From assembly GCF_937919355.1 (NCBI RefSeq), contig NZ_CALFSA010000044.1, positions 1-23,476 on the forward strand: a stretch of 23,476 nt of DNA. Direction: 5' to 3'. Source of the stretch: an uncultured Methanofollis sp. Lineage in GTDB: Archaea; Halobacteriota; Methanomicrobia; Methanomicrobiales; Methanofollaceae. Under the pieces are notes generated by a model. That model was not told the origin of the DNA. It did no database searches and saw only the letters and a list, made by a program, of their open reading frames with translations. Positions 7,443 to 15,747 of the stretch are shown one piece after another. How positions within the stretch are numbered: position 1 is the first letter of the stretch; each line of letters begins with the position of its first letter. The translations under genes were made by a program, and so were the position numbers.

Positions 7443-8444
7443 ATGATGATCATGCTGAGAGACTGTGCCCCGCACCTGCTGGTGCTGGTCATCGCCGTAG
7501 TGCTGGTTGCGCCTGCCCTCGCCGCCACCGACGAGGTCAGGATCACCAATGATAGAGAGCACCAGATCCTGCCTGATATCAGCGGAGACTGGATCGTCTG
7601 GACCGATTACCAGAACGGCAATGCCGACATCTACGGTTACGACCTCAAGACTGGGATGATAAAGCAGATCACCGAAGATACGGCAGACCAGTTCGACCCC
7701 GCGATCTCCGGGACCAGGGTCGTCTGGACAGACCTCAGGAACGGAAACGACTACAGCTGGAACACAGACATCTACCTCTACAACCTCAAGACCAGAAAAG
7801 AGATGCACATCACAGATGACGCCGCCCCGCAGGGAGACCCCGCAATCGACGGGTTCCGTGTCGTCTGGACTGACCTCATCAATGGCAATGCCGACATCGT
7901 ATTCTATGACATCGATACATCGGAAAGAAAGGAGATCACCAGCGATAAAGCTGACCAGTACGGGCCTGCAATCTCCGGCGACCGGATCGTCTGGACGGAC
8001 AGGAGGAACGGGAACGCCGACATCTACATGTATGACCTCGATAAGGGTGAAGAGCGACAGATAACGACCGAGGAGGCAGACCAGTACGATCCTGAGATCC
8101 ACGAGAACTATATCGTCTGGACTGACGAGAGGAACGGGAACGCCGACATCTACATGTATGACTGTCTGAACAACGAAGAGCGGCAGATTACCGCGGACGA
8201 GATAGACCAGTCCCGACCGGCGGTCTCGGATGATACTATCGTCTGGATGGAGACCCGCAACGGGAGAAAGGACATTGTCCGGTACGATATCGGTACCAGA
8301 TCAGAAAGTCGCCTCACCACAAACACGGCAGAACGCCTGTGGCCCGCAATATATGATGAAAGGGTCGCCTGGACAGACCTCAGGAACGGGAAGGCCGACA
8401 TCTATCTCCTCGACCGGGACACCGAGAGGGAGACGACAACATGA
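7443..8444 (+). CDS. Secreted TolB-like seven-bladed beta-propeller protein 1
   Basis: A 333-residue protein exported by a Sec-type signal peptide (residues 1-28: hydrophobic LLVLVIAVVLVAPALA, cleavage likely after ALAA). The rest is seven repeats of about 42 residues with the core I-S-G-x-R-I-V-W-T-D-x-R-N-G-N-x-D-I-Y-x-Y-D, each ending in a QIT-like strand; this is the TolB/WD40-like (PD40) propeller common in methanogen surface proteins. The protein stops right after the seventh blade and has no membrane anchor or sorting domain, so it is probably released or held by partners. Function is probably ligand or matrix binding at the cell surface (inference). ATGs at 7443, 7446 and 7452 are all possible; GGGAG precedes them. 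A paralogue follows in tandem. Confidence 0.88.
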   Translation: MMIMLRDCAPHLLVLVIAVVLVAPALAATDEVRITNDREHQILPDISGDWIVWTDYQNGNADIYGYDLKTGMIKQITEDTADQFDPAISGTRVVWTDLRNGNDYSWNTDIYLYNLKTRKEMHITDDAAPQGDPAIDGFRVVWTDLINGNADIVFYDIDTSERKEITSDKADQYGPAISGDRIVWTDRRNGNADIYMYDLDKGEERQITTEEADQYDPEIHENYIVWTDERNGNADIYMYDCLNNEERQITADEIDQSRPAVSDDTIVWMETRNGRKDIVRYDIGTRSESRLTTNTAERLWPAIYDERVAWTDLRNGKADIYLLDRDTERETTT

Positions 8445-8557
8445 AGGAGGGCTGAACTCCTACTCCTGCCCGAACAGAGACGAGACAGGTCTCCGGGACA
8501 GGGCCCGGTCGAAAAGAGGCGTGAGTCCGTTACGGCATTCTTCCCTTCCCTGAGGAA

Positions 8558-8570
8558 GAGATATATATGG
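8558..8570 (+). promoter_or_regulatory. TATA region before second propeller gene
   Basis: GAGATATATATGG is a good TATA box; initiation near 8590 leaves a leader of about 105 nt. A small hairpin CTTCC-CTGA-GGAAG (8545-8558) abuts it and could separate it from the upstream transcript. Strong GGAGATGAGAG precedes the ATG at 8696. Confidence 0.55.
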
Positions 8571-8695
8571 ATGTGCCGATGGCGCTGTATCGTGGGGACG
8601 GAGGGGCACACAGAAACGACAAGATACACTTTTTTCTTTGAATACACGACCTACCGTCATTACTCCATCTCCACGTCAAAAAAGGAGATGAGAGC

Positions 8696-10078
8696 ATGAA
8701 CAGGAAATATGATATACCCCTGATGGTCCTCATCCTCACCGCGGTAATCACCGCAACGGCGACGGCCGCCATCACGGGGACAGAGACACAGGTAACCAGC
8801 AATACGTCTTCACAGCAAGACCCTGCAATCGATGACTCCAGAATAGTCTGGGTAGATTACAGGAACCAGAGTCCTGATATCTGGCTCTATGACATTGCCA
8901 CGGCCCAAGAGGAACCGGTTGTAACTGCGTACAGTGCTCAGTGGGAGCCGGCATTATCAGGGGACAAGATTGTCTACAGTGACAACCGCCGGTTCACAAA
9001 CGGCAACAGGTTGTTCGACATCTACCTCTATGACCTCTCGACCAAAAACGAGACCCTGATCACCGACAATATCGAAGACCAGCGTTTTTCCGACATTTCC
9101 GGGAACAGAATAGTATGGGCAGATGATCGCAGCGGGAACGGTGACATATACTACTATGATATCGCAACCGGGCAAGAGGTGCAGATCACCAACGACACCG
9201 CACCCCAGGGTTTTCCAGCGATCTCGGGGGATAGAATAGTCTGGTCCGACTGGCGCAACGGAAACGGCGACATCTATCTCTACAACATCGCAGCAGGAAA
9301 GGAGGTGCAGATCACCAACGATAGCGTGAACCAGAGGTATCCTGTCATCGATGGTGATTCGATCCTCTGGGGGGACAACAGGACAGGAAAGTGGGAGATC
9401 TATCTCTACCACATCGCAACGGGAAAGGAAGAGATGATCCCTGCTGGCGATCCGGTCCCGTCCCAACCTCCGAACGACAGGGAGGAGTATGATATCTCAG
9501 GTAACCGGGTCGTCTGGAGAGACTACAACAAGGGGAACGACGACATTTTCCTCTACGACATTAAGACGAAAGAAAAGGCCCAGATCACATCGGATCCCGC
9601 GGCGCAGGTGTACCCGGTCATATCGGGCGACTATATCGCATGGACCGACTATCGCAACGGAAACGAGGATATCTATCTCTTCACAATCGCAACAATAACG
9701 AATGCCAGCGTCACCGAAGCGCATGTAGAGGTCCTGCCGGGCACTGTGGATCCGGCACTGGCGGGAGATTCTTTCCTGGCCTCCATCGTGTTCACCGGGA
9801 GGGAGAATGCAACACAGATCGACCCGAACTCGGTAGTCCTTTCCTGCGATGCCGGCACCTACACACCCATCGCAGGGCGGTCGGTAGCCAGTGCCGACGG
9901 AGCCTATGGTCTGCCGTCTTTGACAGTGACATTCGACCGGCAGGCACTGATAAATGACCTGAAAAGCATTTCTTTCCCGGCAGGAGAGAAATATGCACGT
10001 TTCCCCATGACCATCACCGGCAACGTCTCGGGAAAACCATTTCAGGGAACCGACGTCATTCAGGTGGCTACCGCGTGA
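8696..10078 (+). CDS. Secreted TolB-like seven-bladed beta-propeller protein 2 with C-terminal extension
   Basis: A 460-residue exported protein. The signal peptide is residues 1-25 (IPLMVLILTAVITATATAA). Residues about 35-340 make seven propeller blades of the same type as the preceding gene, with the core ISGNRIVWxDxRxGNxDIYLYDI; blades 2 and 5 carry short insertions. Unlike its neighbour it continues with about 120 residues (from ASVTEAHVEVLPGTVDP) that look like a beta-rich Ig-like or cohesin-like module: the pattern includes FLASIVFTGREN and LTVTFDRQALINDL. I do not recognise the exact family of this module. There is no hydrophobic anchor at the end (IQVATA). It probably arose by duplication with the gene at 7443 and acts outside the cell. 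It ends in a convergent terminator region shared with the symporter gene. Confidence 0.88.
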   Translation: MNRKYDIPLMVLILTAVITATATAAITGTETQVTSNTSSQQDPAIDDSRIVWVDYRNQSPDIWLYDIATAQEEPVVTAYSAQWEPALSGDKIVYSDNRRFTNGNRLFDIYLYDLSTKNETLITDNIEDQRFSDISGNRIVWADDRSGNGDIYYYDIATGQEVQITNDTAPQGFPAISGDRIVWSDWRNGNGDIYLYNIAAGKEVQITNDSVNQRYPVIDGDSILWGDNRTGKWEIYLYHIATGKEEMIPAGDPVPSQPPNDREEYDISGNRVVWRDYNKGNDDIFLYDIKTKEKAQITSDPAAQVYPVISGDYIAWTDYRNGNEDIYLFTIATITNASVTEAHVEVLPGTVDPALAGDSFLASIVFTGRENATQIDPNSVVLSCDAGTYTPIAGRSVASADGAYGLPSLTVTFDRQALINDLKSISFPAGEKYARFPMTITGNVSGKPFQGTDVIQVATA

Positions 10079-10101
10079 AAGTCTCCTCTACTTTAATGAA
10101 A

Positions 10102-10123
10102 TATCTCCCGAATTCCGGAGATA
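10102..10123 (+). terminator. Hairpin after second propeller gene
   Basis: TATCTCC and GGAGATA form a 7-bp perfect stem around an 8-nt loop, 24 nt after the stop codon. It sits between convergent genes and could act in both directions. Confidence 0.45.
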
Positions 10124-10160
10124 AAAAAAGATCTGATTGAGGGAAGAAAACCCCTCAATC
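10123..10160 (-). terminator. Intrinsic terminator overlapping the symporter stop codon
   Basis: A perfect 9-bp stem (GATTGAGGG/CCCTCAATC, 10135-10160) with an 8-nt loop includes the last codons and the stop of the symporter gene. On the minus strand it is followed by a run of seven T residues (10129-10123), the classic intrinsic terminator arrangement. Confidence 0.65.
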
Positions 10161-11765
10161 GTCATCTGTGCTCACCGGCGAGGCGAGCACGACTGGATGC
10201 CCCTTTTCTTTGACTACTCCTCCGGATACTTTTTCCAGGTCTGACCACTTGAGAATGTTCCCGTCCGTGTCCTTCAGCGGCACAGGGGGGTACGTCCCCT
10301 GCGTCAGCATGGAGACGACATACATGGCGACGCCGGAGACGACCATCGGGCCGAATGTGAAAAATACCGTCCACTCATTGTCAGGCGGGACAAGGGTCGG
10401 CGCCCCCTGCTGTATCGAGAGGACGACAACCCCAAGAACCGTCGTGGCAAGACCGCCGAGCATCGAGGCAATGGCGCCGGGTGCATTCGCCCGCTTCCAG
10501 AAGAGGCCGCAGACGACGGCCCAGAAGAGGCAGGCGAAGAGGAGGGTGAACCCGAAGATCATCAGGTCGTAGAGACCGGATGCACAGAAACTGATCCCGA
10601 TGCAGAAGATGCCGATGATCACGACGAGGAAGCGGGTGAAGCGCAGCACCGCCTTTTCGTCCCTGATGTGGTCGGAGACTGCACCGTGGACAGCGTAGGT
10701 CGAGATCACGGCGGCCGCTGCAAAGATCGCAGAACTTGCCGTGGACATGATCGCCGCCATCAGGGAACCGACGAAGAGGGCCATCATCCAGGGGGAGAGG
10801 AGGGTCTTTGCGAGGTACGGGACGATCAGTTCGGGGTCTTCTGCAAGGATGGCGCCGTCGATCATGCCGGTGTTGACCATCACGATGCCGAGGAGGCCGA
10901 GGAAGATCGGGCCGAGACCGGCGACCCAGTACAGCCCTGTACCGAGGAGGAGGCCCTGCCGTGCCGCCCGGTCATCACGGGCGCAGAAGACCCGCTGAGA
11001 TATGTCCAGGGACGCAAGGCTGCCAAGGCCCATGCCGCACCATGCGGCAAACCAGGCCATGATGCCGGTGACCGTCCACCCGATCCCGCTCGGCGAGTTG
11101 TCGCTCGGCAGGATCGACCAGAAGTCGGTAGGCGTGTTGGCGGCGATGACATCGAAGCCGCCGACGTACGTGATCCCGGTCGGTATGAGGACGGCAAGAC
11201 CGAGGAGGATGAGGACCATCTGGATGTTATCGGTGATGATGACGGCGAGCATACCCCCGAGGTAGGTATAGATGACAACGATCAGACCTGCAATGATGGC
11301 ACTCTCGACGCCAGGAATACCGACAAGGACATTGAGGATCTTGCTGATGGCAAGGATCTGCACCGAGGTCCAGAAGATCAGGGTGGGGAGGGAGAGGAGG
11401 GAGGCGACAAGCGCCCCTTTCGACCCATACCGCAGGTAATACATCTCTCCGAGAGACGCAATCTTCATCTTCCGCAGGATCGTCACGAAGAATACTGCCA
11501 TCAGCAGGAGCGTGATGCCCGAGGCCCACGGGTCCGCAATGGTTGCGAGCATGTGGCCCCCATAGGCCGCACCGGCACCCCCGAGAAGAGTGCCACCGCC
11601 CCAGAACGTAGCAAAAAGCGTTCCCCCGATAAGGAGAGGACCCACGTTTCTGTTGGCGACCAGATACCCCTTTGATGTCTCGACACCTCCCCGGCGCTGG
11701 ACAATGAAGCCGATGGTGAGCATCAAGGCGAGGTACAGCAGAATAATCAGGACTACTATGCTCAT
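10155..11765 (-). CDS. Sodium:solute symporter family (SSS) transporter
   Basis: A 536-residue integral membrane protein of the SSS family (LeuT fold), which couples Na+ entry to uptake of a small solute; the substrate (amino acid, betaine, organic acid or other) cannot be told from sequence. I count about 13 hydrophobic segments across the protein. Family blocks visible include FATFWGGGTLLGGAGAAY in the first core helices, SLGEMYYLRYG, and GSLMAAIMSTASSAIFAAAA, where the Ser/Thr-rich stretch corresponds to the Na+-binding helix. The C-terminal tail is hydrophilic and ends in acidic residues. I choose the ATG at 11765 since the first helix begins immediately after it; the frame is open upstream to 11843 but that part is not membrane-like. 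A TATA-like GATTTATC lies at 11851-11844. Confidence 0.93.
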   Translation of the reverse strand: MSIVVLIILLYLALMLTIGFIVQRRGGVETSKGYLVANRNVGPLLIGGTLFATFWGGGTLLGGAGAAYGGHMLATIADPWASGITLLLMAVFFVTILRKMKIASLGEMYYLRYGSKGALVASLLSLPTLIFWTSVQILAISKILNVLVGIPGVESAIIAGLIVVIYTYLGGMLAVIITDNIQMVLILLGLAVLIPTGITYVGGFDVIAANTPTDFWSILPSDNSPSGIGWTVTGIMAWFAAWCGMGLGSLASLDISQRVFCARDDRAARQGLLLGTGLYWVAGLGPIFLGLLGIVMVNTGMIDGAILAEDPELIVPYLAKTLLSPWMMALFVGSLMAAIMSTASSAIFAAAAVISTYAVHGAVSDHIRDEKAVLRFTRFLVVIIGIFCIGISFCASGLYDLMIFGFTLLFACLFWAVVCGLFWKRANAPGAIASMLGGLATTVLGVVVLSIQQGAPTLVPPDNEWTVFFTFGPMVVSGVAMYVVSMLTQGTYPPVPLKDTDGNILKWSDLEKVSGGVVKEKGHPVVLASPVSTDDD

Positions 11766-12119
11766 CTGGTAACCATCATAGGTTTTCCTCAGGTGTTTTG
11801 AGAATTTCGGAATGAACAAGAGGGGGATTTTCTTGAATCGCAAGATAAATCAGGATTTTTCTGGCGGAAGGGGGATCGAGAGCCCTGCGAAAGTGAAGAG
11901 GGCAGGGTGTGGCACCGCGGGTGTTTTTCGCCACAGGCGCATAATATACCCTCTGTAATGGTCCCTCTGTCCCCTGAAAGAGGGGCGGACGGGAGAGGGG
12001 CCGCACCAGGACTATGAAACCGGGAGGGGATGGTCAGTCGCACGTATTAATAGAGTGCTTCAAGCTCCGGGCATTGTATAGAACAAATGATATAATATCA
12101 AAGCACTATAGGGCGCACC
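11766..12119. other. Intergenic region with divergent promoters
   Basis: This 354-bp gap carries a TATA-like element for the symporter at 11844-11851 on the minus strand and a strong plus-strand TATA at 12089-12099. In between are a TATA-like ATAATATACC (about 11941-11950) reading plus and a hairpin CCCCT-GAAAG-AGGGG (11971-11985); together they could mark a short transcript, but I see no gene or known RNA family here. Confidence 0.4.
12089..12099 (+). promoter_or_regulatory. TATA box for leaderless 51-aa ORF
   Basis: GATATAATATC is itself palindromic and centred 26 nt before the ATG at 12120, the exact spacing expected for a leaderless archaeal mRNA. No ribosome-binding site precedes the ATG. 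Confidence 0.6.
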
Positions 12120-12275
12120 ATGAAAGAAAAGAGTAGCCCGAAGAGTAAGGGCCCAAAGACAGAAAGTACCGATGTGAAGACAGGGGCCGAAGAGAAAACT
12201 CCTGCGGGAAAGAGCGCTCCGGTAAAATCAAAAGAGATGACTGCTGCTGAAAAAAAGAGTAAGAAGCGGAAATAA
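12120..12275 (+). CDS. Small lysine-rich disordered protein (51 aa)
   Basis: The frame ATG...TAA encodes 51 residues: 15 Lys and 1 Arg, 7 Ser and 5 Thr, no aromatic residue and no Cys. It begins MKEKSSPKSKGPKTES and ends AEKKSKKRK, so it should be unfolded and strongly basic at its C-terminus. I do not recognise a family. It resembles in composition the basic tails of nucleic-acid- or ribosome-associated proteins, but that is composition only. Support for it being a real gene is the TATA box 26 nt upstream, lack of hydrophobic noise, and A-rich codons that differ from the frame-shadow ORFs of this GC-rich genome. It lies between the symporter and the 3' end of polB and stands alone; T-rich sequence at 12315-12320 may end it. 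Confidence 0.65.
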   Translation: MKEKSSPKSKGPKTESTDVKTGAEEKTPAGKSAPVKSKEMTAAEKKSKKRK

Positions 12276-12398
12276 GCAGGACTGCCACAGGGCATAACCC
12301 ACCCGGAAAATCCAAACTTTTTGTTCCGGTCTCTCCTCATTGCGTTGAACCACCATCTCCTTGATCTCACGACGGAACTGCCGTATCAGAACACACCT

Positions 12399-14849
12399 TC
12401 ACATAAAGTCGAAGAGCGTCGTCCGGGAAGGGTCGACGTCGGTCCAGGTCCATCCCAGGGGTTCGATGATCCGCTCGATCGGTTGCTTGATCGTCTTCTC
12501 GAGCATAGTCTCCCAGTCCACGACGAACTCAGGGGGCACCTGGTCGGCGTACTCGAAGTCCATCACGTCTGTCTGGGGATACTTCTCCGTCACCGACCTG
12601 ATATAGACCCTCTTCGGCTTACTCCCCCTCTTGAAGTCGGTGCCGAGATAGGTGTTCGAGTAGATCGCACCCCTGATATGGGCGTCCTTTATCTCGTATT
12701 CCTCCAGCGCCTTCCCGATGCCGCCGGGGATCCCGGCCTCGTCGAGGGAGTATTCGCCGCGGCGGTACCTTTTAATCACGTCGCCAAGGAAGGCCTTCAC
12801 TTCGGCGAGGGGGGCGCCTTTCAGGATGAGGGAGAGGACCTCCTCCTGCACGTCGCGGGTGACCTGCGGAGAATCGCTTCTCCTCATCTCGAAACCGACG
12901 ATATCGATCTTGTCGGCCTCGACCCCTTCCTTCCAGACGAGGTGGCCCGCATACCGCTTCTTCTTGCCTGCCTGGAAGAAGCGGGCGTAGATCTTCTCGA
13001 ACTTGATGGAGAAATAGTTCCGGTCGGCGTTGAGAGTCTCCTTTGCAAATCTTTCATAACTCTCGTTGAGGCGCGCCTCGATCGCACGGGCCATCGCGAT
13101 CGTCTCCTCCATCGGCGCATCCGGGAGTTCGACCATACACGAGTCGGTATCGCCGTAGAGCACGGTGTAGCCCATGTCTGTGATCACCTGCCGCGTGTGC
13201 CCGATGATCGCACGGCCGACAGAGGTGACCGCGGCGCCGATCTCCCGGTCGTACAGCCTGAAGCGGGAGTAGCCGGAGACGCCGTAATAGGTGTTCATGA
13301 TCACCTTGATCACGCCCTGCTGGAGGTCGAGGAGGACGTATTCGGGCGACCCGTACGGGTACGCGTTCCGGCGTTTCTTCATGGCGTCGCGCTCTGCCAT
13401 CAGTTCTGCAATGATACTCCGTGTCAGGCCGTCCGGACTCTTCCTGAACCTCACGCCGTTCGGGGCGACAAGTTCGCCTGCCGGGTCCTTCGTCTCGGGA
13501 GAGGCGTTGATGGTCATCATCGCCATCGGGTACAGGGACTTGAGGTCAAGGACGACGACGTTCTCCTTCACGCCAAGGGTGGGTTCAAAGACGGTGGCGC
13601 CCTCGAACTCGTCGGCGACGACATTTCCCTTGGACGGGAGGACAAACCTGCCATGTGCCTTTCTCAGGATGTAGATGTCGATGACATTCGAGGAGTTGAG
13701 GGTACGGTCGAGGGGCACGCCGACGTAGCGTGCGATCATCCGGTAGAAGTCCACGATGTTGTTCTTCTCGTTGATGCGCACGCAGAGTTCGACGTCGGTG
13801 CAGTTGTACTCGACGAGTTTTTCCGGGTCGTCGGCCCAGAGACCGCTGACCGTGCCGGTGTAGCGGACCTTCCTCTCGCCGACCTCTTCCTCGGCGATGG
13901 CGTCGAGGCGGTATGATTCCTTCTGCGAGGGCTGGAGTTTTTTGTAGGCGGTGAGGAGGTCGAAGAGGGCGCGGCCCCGCACCGCCGCTCTCTCGGTCAT
14001 GCCGGGGAGGCGGGAGAGGTCGGCGGGGTTGAGGTGGAGTGCCTGCATCCGGCCGGTGATGTACGGGAAGTCGAAGTCGGTGAAGTTCCAGCCGGAGAGG
14101 ATGTCAGGGTCCTTTTCCCTGATATAGGCGACAAAGGCCTTCAGCATCTCAACTTCGGTGGCGTACGAGCAGACGGTGTGCCTGCTCTTCCCCTTCCAGA
14201 GGCACCCGTTCTTCGCGGTCCACTCCTCCGAGAAGGAGGGGGAGGTGCCGGGCGAGGCGTACAGGAAGGTGGAGTATTCGTCATCGAAGGAGTCCCAGGC
14301 GGTGATGCAGATGATGGCGTCCCGCCCGGGTTCGGGGAAGCCACGCACGTCCTCGCACTCGATATCGATGAAGCAGAGGCGTGCCGGTGCATCGACCTCT
14401 GCGGGGACGACCTCGGTCTGGTCGGCGATCTCCGCCGGCGCTTCTGCCCCTCCGGTGAGGCCGGCGTCGATCATATAACGCGTCGCAAAGGGAATGTCGG
14501 CCTCGAAATGGTGCGAGAAGAGGTCACGGATGTCACGCACGTCAGTCGGCTTGAAGGTGTACAGGCGTTTCAGGTCCTCGCCCTTGATCGAGCGGTAGAG
14601 GGGGTCGTCCACCGCCGTGACCTGGGGGGGGAGGATATTTTTTGCCACCATCTCCTCGACTTCGTCGACAGGGGCATAGAGGTAGGGGCGCACGCCGGTC
14701 ACCTGGAGGTGCACGGCCCTGCCGTCAGGTTCGCGGCCGAAGATATGGATGACCGGGCCTGTGCCCGTGACGGTGTACTCCACCTGGTTGATCGCGACCC
14801 TGATGCCGGGTTGTGCGGCCTCAAAGAGAGTCGCCTGCATCTCAGACAT
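12399..14849 (-). CDS. polB: DNA polymerase B (family B, replicative)
   Basis: An 816-residue family B DNA polymerase with 3'-5' proofreading, the usual length for archaeal PolB. Exonuclease motifs: Exo I with D162 and E164 (FIDIECEDV), Exo II GWNFTDFDFPY, Exo III YNCTDVELC. Polymerase motifs: A with D435 (LDLKSLYP), B KVIMNTYYG, and C with D567 and D569 (YGDTDS). All catalytic residues are present. The protein ends RTTLFDFM, which resembles a degenerate PCNA-interaction motif (position of the usual Gln is Arg). The start at 14849 overlaps the malate dehydrogenase stop by 8 nt; an internal ATG 9 nt later (MQATLFEA) is an alternative. The unusual Exo I sequence DIE is standard for the family. 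No intein is present. Confidence 0.97.
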   Translation of the reverse strand: MSEMQATLFEAAQPGIRVAINQVEYTVTGTGPVIHIFGREPDGRAVHLQVTGVRPYLYAPVDEVEEMVAKNILPPQVTAVDDPLYRSIKGEDLKRLYTFKPTDVRDIRDLFSHHFEADIPFATRYMIDAGLTGGAEAPAEIADQTEVVPAEVDAPARLCFIDIECEDVRGFPEPGRDAIICITAWDSFDDEYSTFLYASPGTSPSFSEEWTAKNGCLWKGKSRHTVCSYATEVEMLKAFVAYIREKDPDILSGWNFTDFDFPYITGRMQALHLNPADLSRLPGMTERAAVRGRALFDLLTAYKKLQPSQKESYRLDAIAEEEVGERKVRYTGTVSGLWADDPEKLVEYNCTDVELCVRINEKNNIVDFYRMIARYVGVPLDRTLNSSNVIDIYILRKAHGRFVLPSKGNVVADEFEGATVFEPTLGVKENVVVLDLKSLYPMAMMTINASPETKDPAGELVAPNGVRFRKSPDGLTRSIIAELMAERDAMKKRRNAYPYGSPEYVLLDLQQGVIKVIMNTYYGVSGYSRFRLYDREIGAAVTSVGRAIIGHTRQVITDMGYTVLYGDTDSCMVELPDAPMEETIAMARAIEARLNESYERFAKETLNADRNYFSIKFEKIYARFFQAGKKKRYAGHLVWKEGVEADKIDIVGFEMRRSDSPQVTRDVQEEVLSLILKGAPLAEVKAFLGDVIKRYRRGEYSLDEAGIPGGIGKALEEYEIKDAHIRGAIYSNTYLGTDFKRGSKPKRVYIRSVTEKYPQTDVMDFEYADQVPPEFVVDWETMLEKTIKQPIERIIEPLGWTWTDVDPSRTTLFDFM

Positions 14850-15714
14850 GGAGATCCCTGCAGAGTTTCCCGATGAACGATGCCGCTTCGTCGAGTTTCT
14901 GCCTCTCCCAGGGGTCGAGGTCCCACTCGACGACCTTCCTGATCCCGTCCCTGCCGATCCTGGCCGGGAGACCGATGGACAGATCGGAAAGGCCGTACTC
15001 GCCGTCGACAATGCACGAGCACGGGACCACCTCGTCTGGCCGTCTCCCAAGCGCCGCCCCGATCAACCTGACGATATGCGCGGCAGGGCCGAAGACGGTG
15101 CCGCCCTTCCCCTTGATCACCTCCATGCTCGCACCCCGGAGGTGGGCGAGCACGGTGTTACGCTGCTCCTCAGGGACGGGGACGCCGAGGCGGGAGAAGA
15201 CCGGGACCTGGTGCTCCCCGTGTTCGCCAAGGACCGCGGCACCGGGAGCGTGCACCCCCTCTTCAGCCAGCCGATACGCAAAGCGGGCACTGTCGAGTTG
15301 CCCGCCAAAGCCGATGCACCGCGAGGGGTCGAGGTCGAGGCAGTGGCTGAGGTAGTAGTTGTTCACGTCCATGGGGTTTGTGACGGTGATGAGCACGCCG
15401 CCGAAGGAGCGGAGGTGGTTGCAGCAGTCACCGAGAACGGGGAGGTTTGCGGAGAGGAGGTCTGCCCGCGTCCTGACATCGGGGGTCCTCGGACTGCCTG
15501 CGGTAAACACGCAGATGTCCGCGTCCCTGATGAGGGCGGGGTCGGTCCCGATCGAGACGTCGAAGGCGGCGTGTCCGATATCAAGGACCTGCGCGCGTTC
15601 GAGGGGCTTGACGGCGTCGCAGAGGATGAGGTCGTCGACGAGCCCCTGCGCTGCGGCGAGAAATGCGACTTCGCCACCGACTCTGCCGGTTCCGATCACA
15701 GCGAGGCTTGTCAT
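14842..15714 (-). CDS. mdh: Malate dehydrogenase (L-lactate/malate dehydrogenase family)
   Basis: A 290-residue NAD(P)-dependent malate dehydrogenase that interconverts malate and oxaloacetate, feeding the reductive partial TCA route of methanogens. Visible are the dinucleotide loop G8-T-G-R-V-G13, D33 at the end of strand 2 (favouring NAD), the substrate loop with R76, R81/R83 (SPRTPDVRTR), VTNPMDVNNYY, the D141/R144 pair (QLDSARF), and catalytic H165 (GEHGEH). The arginine in the loop supports malate over lactate, as far as sequence can say. I place the start at 15714 (MTSLAVIG), since a TATA box sits 30 nt upstream, rather than 24 nt earlier. The stop overlaps the polB start by 8 nt. Confidence 0.94.
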   Translation of the reverse strand: MTSLAVIGTGRVGGEVAFLAAAQGLVDDLILCDAVKPLERAQVLDIGHAAFDVSIGTDPALIRDADICVFTAGSPRTPDVRTRADLLSANLPVLGDCCNHLRSFGGVLITVTNPMDVNNYYLSHCLDLDPSRCIGFGGQLDSARFAYRLAEEGVHAPGAAVLGEHGEHQVPVFSRLGVPVPEEQRNTVLAHLRGASMEVIKGKGGTVFGPAAHIVRLIGAALGRRPDEVVPCSCIVDGEYGLSDLSIGLPARIGRDGIRKVVEWDLDPWERQKLDEAASFIGKLCRDLHV

Positions 15715-15740
15715 ATGATCAGTGTATGGGAATGCCAATC

Positions 15741-15747
15741 ATAAATA
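15741..15747 (-). promoter_or_regulatory. TATA box, leaderless mdh-polB transcript
   Basis: On the minus strand TATTTATGATT is centred about 30 nt before the ATG at 15714, consistent with a transcript starting at or within a few nt of the start codon and reading into polB. Confidence 0.55.

Noticed and set aside
8445..8699. Open frame continuing after the stop of the first propeller gene up to the second gene
   Set aside because: Considered as a lost C-terminal domain by stop-codon mutation, but the reading is basic, low-similarity sequence and spans the second gene's TATA box and leader.
12321..13916. 531-codon open frame on the plus strand opposite polB
   Set aside because: It is antisense to a polymerase with all catalytic motifs intact; composition (Asp, Val, Gly, His, Arg rich) is the usual mirror of GC-rich coding DNA, and no domain is recognisable.
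14749..15744. 331-codon plus-strand frame opposite mdh and the polB start
   Set aside because: It is the antisense shadow of mdh, with no recognisable motif and no start signal.
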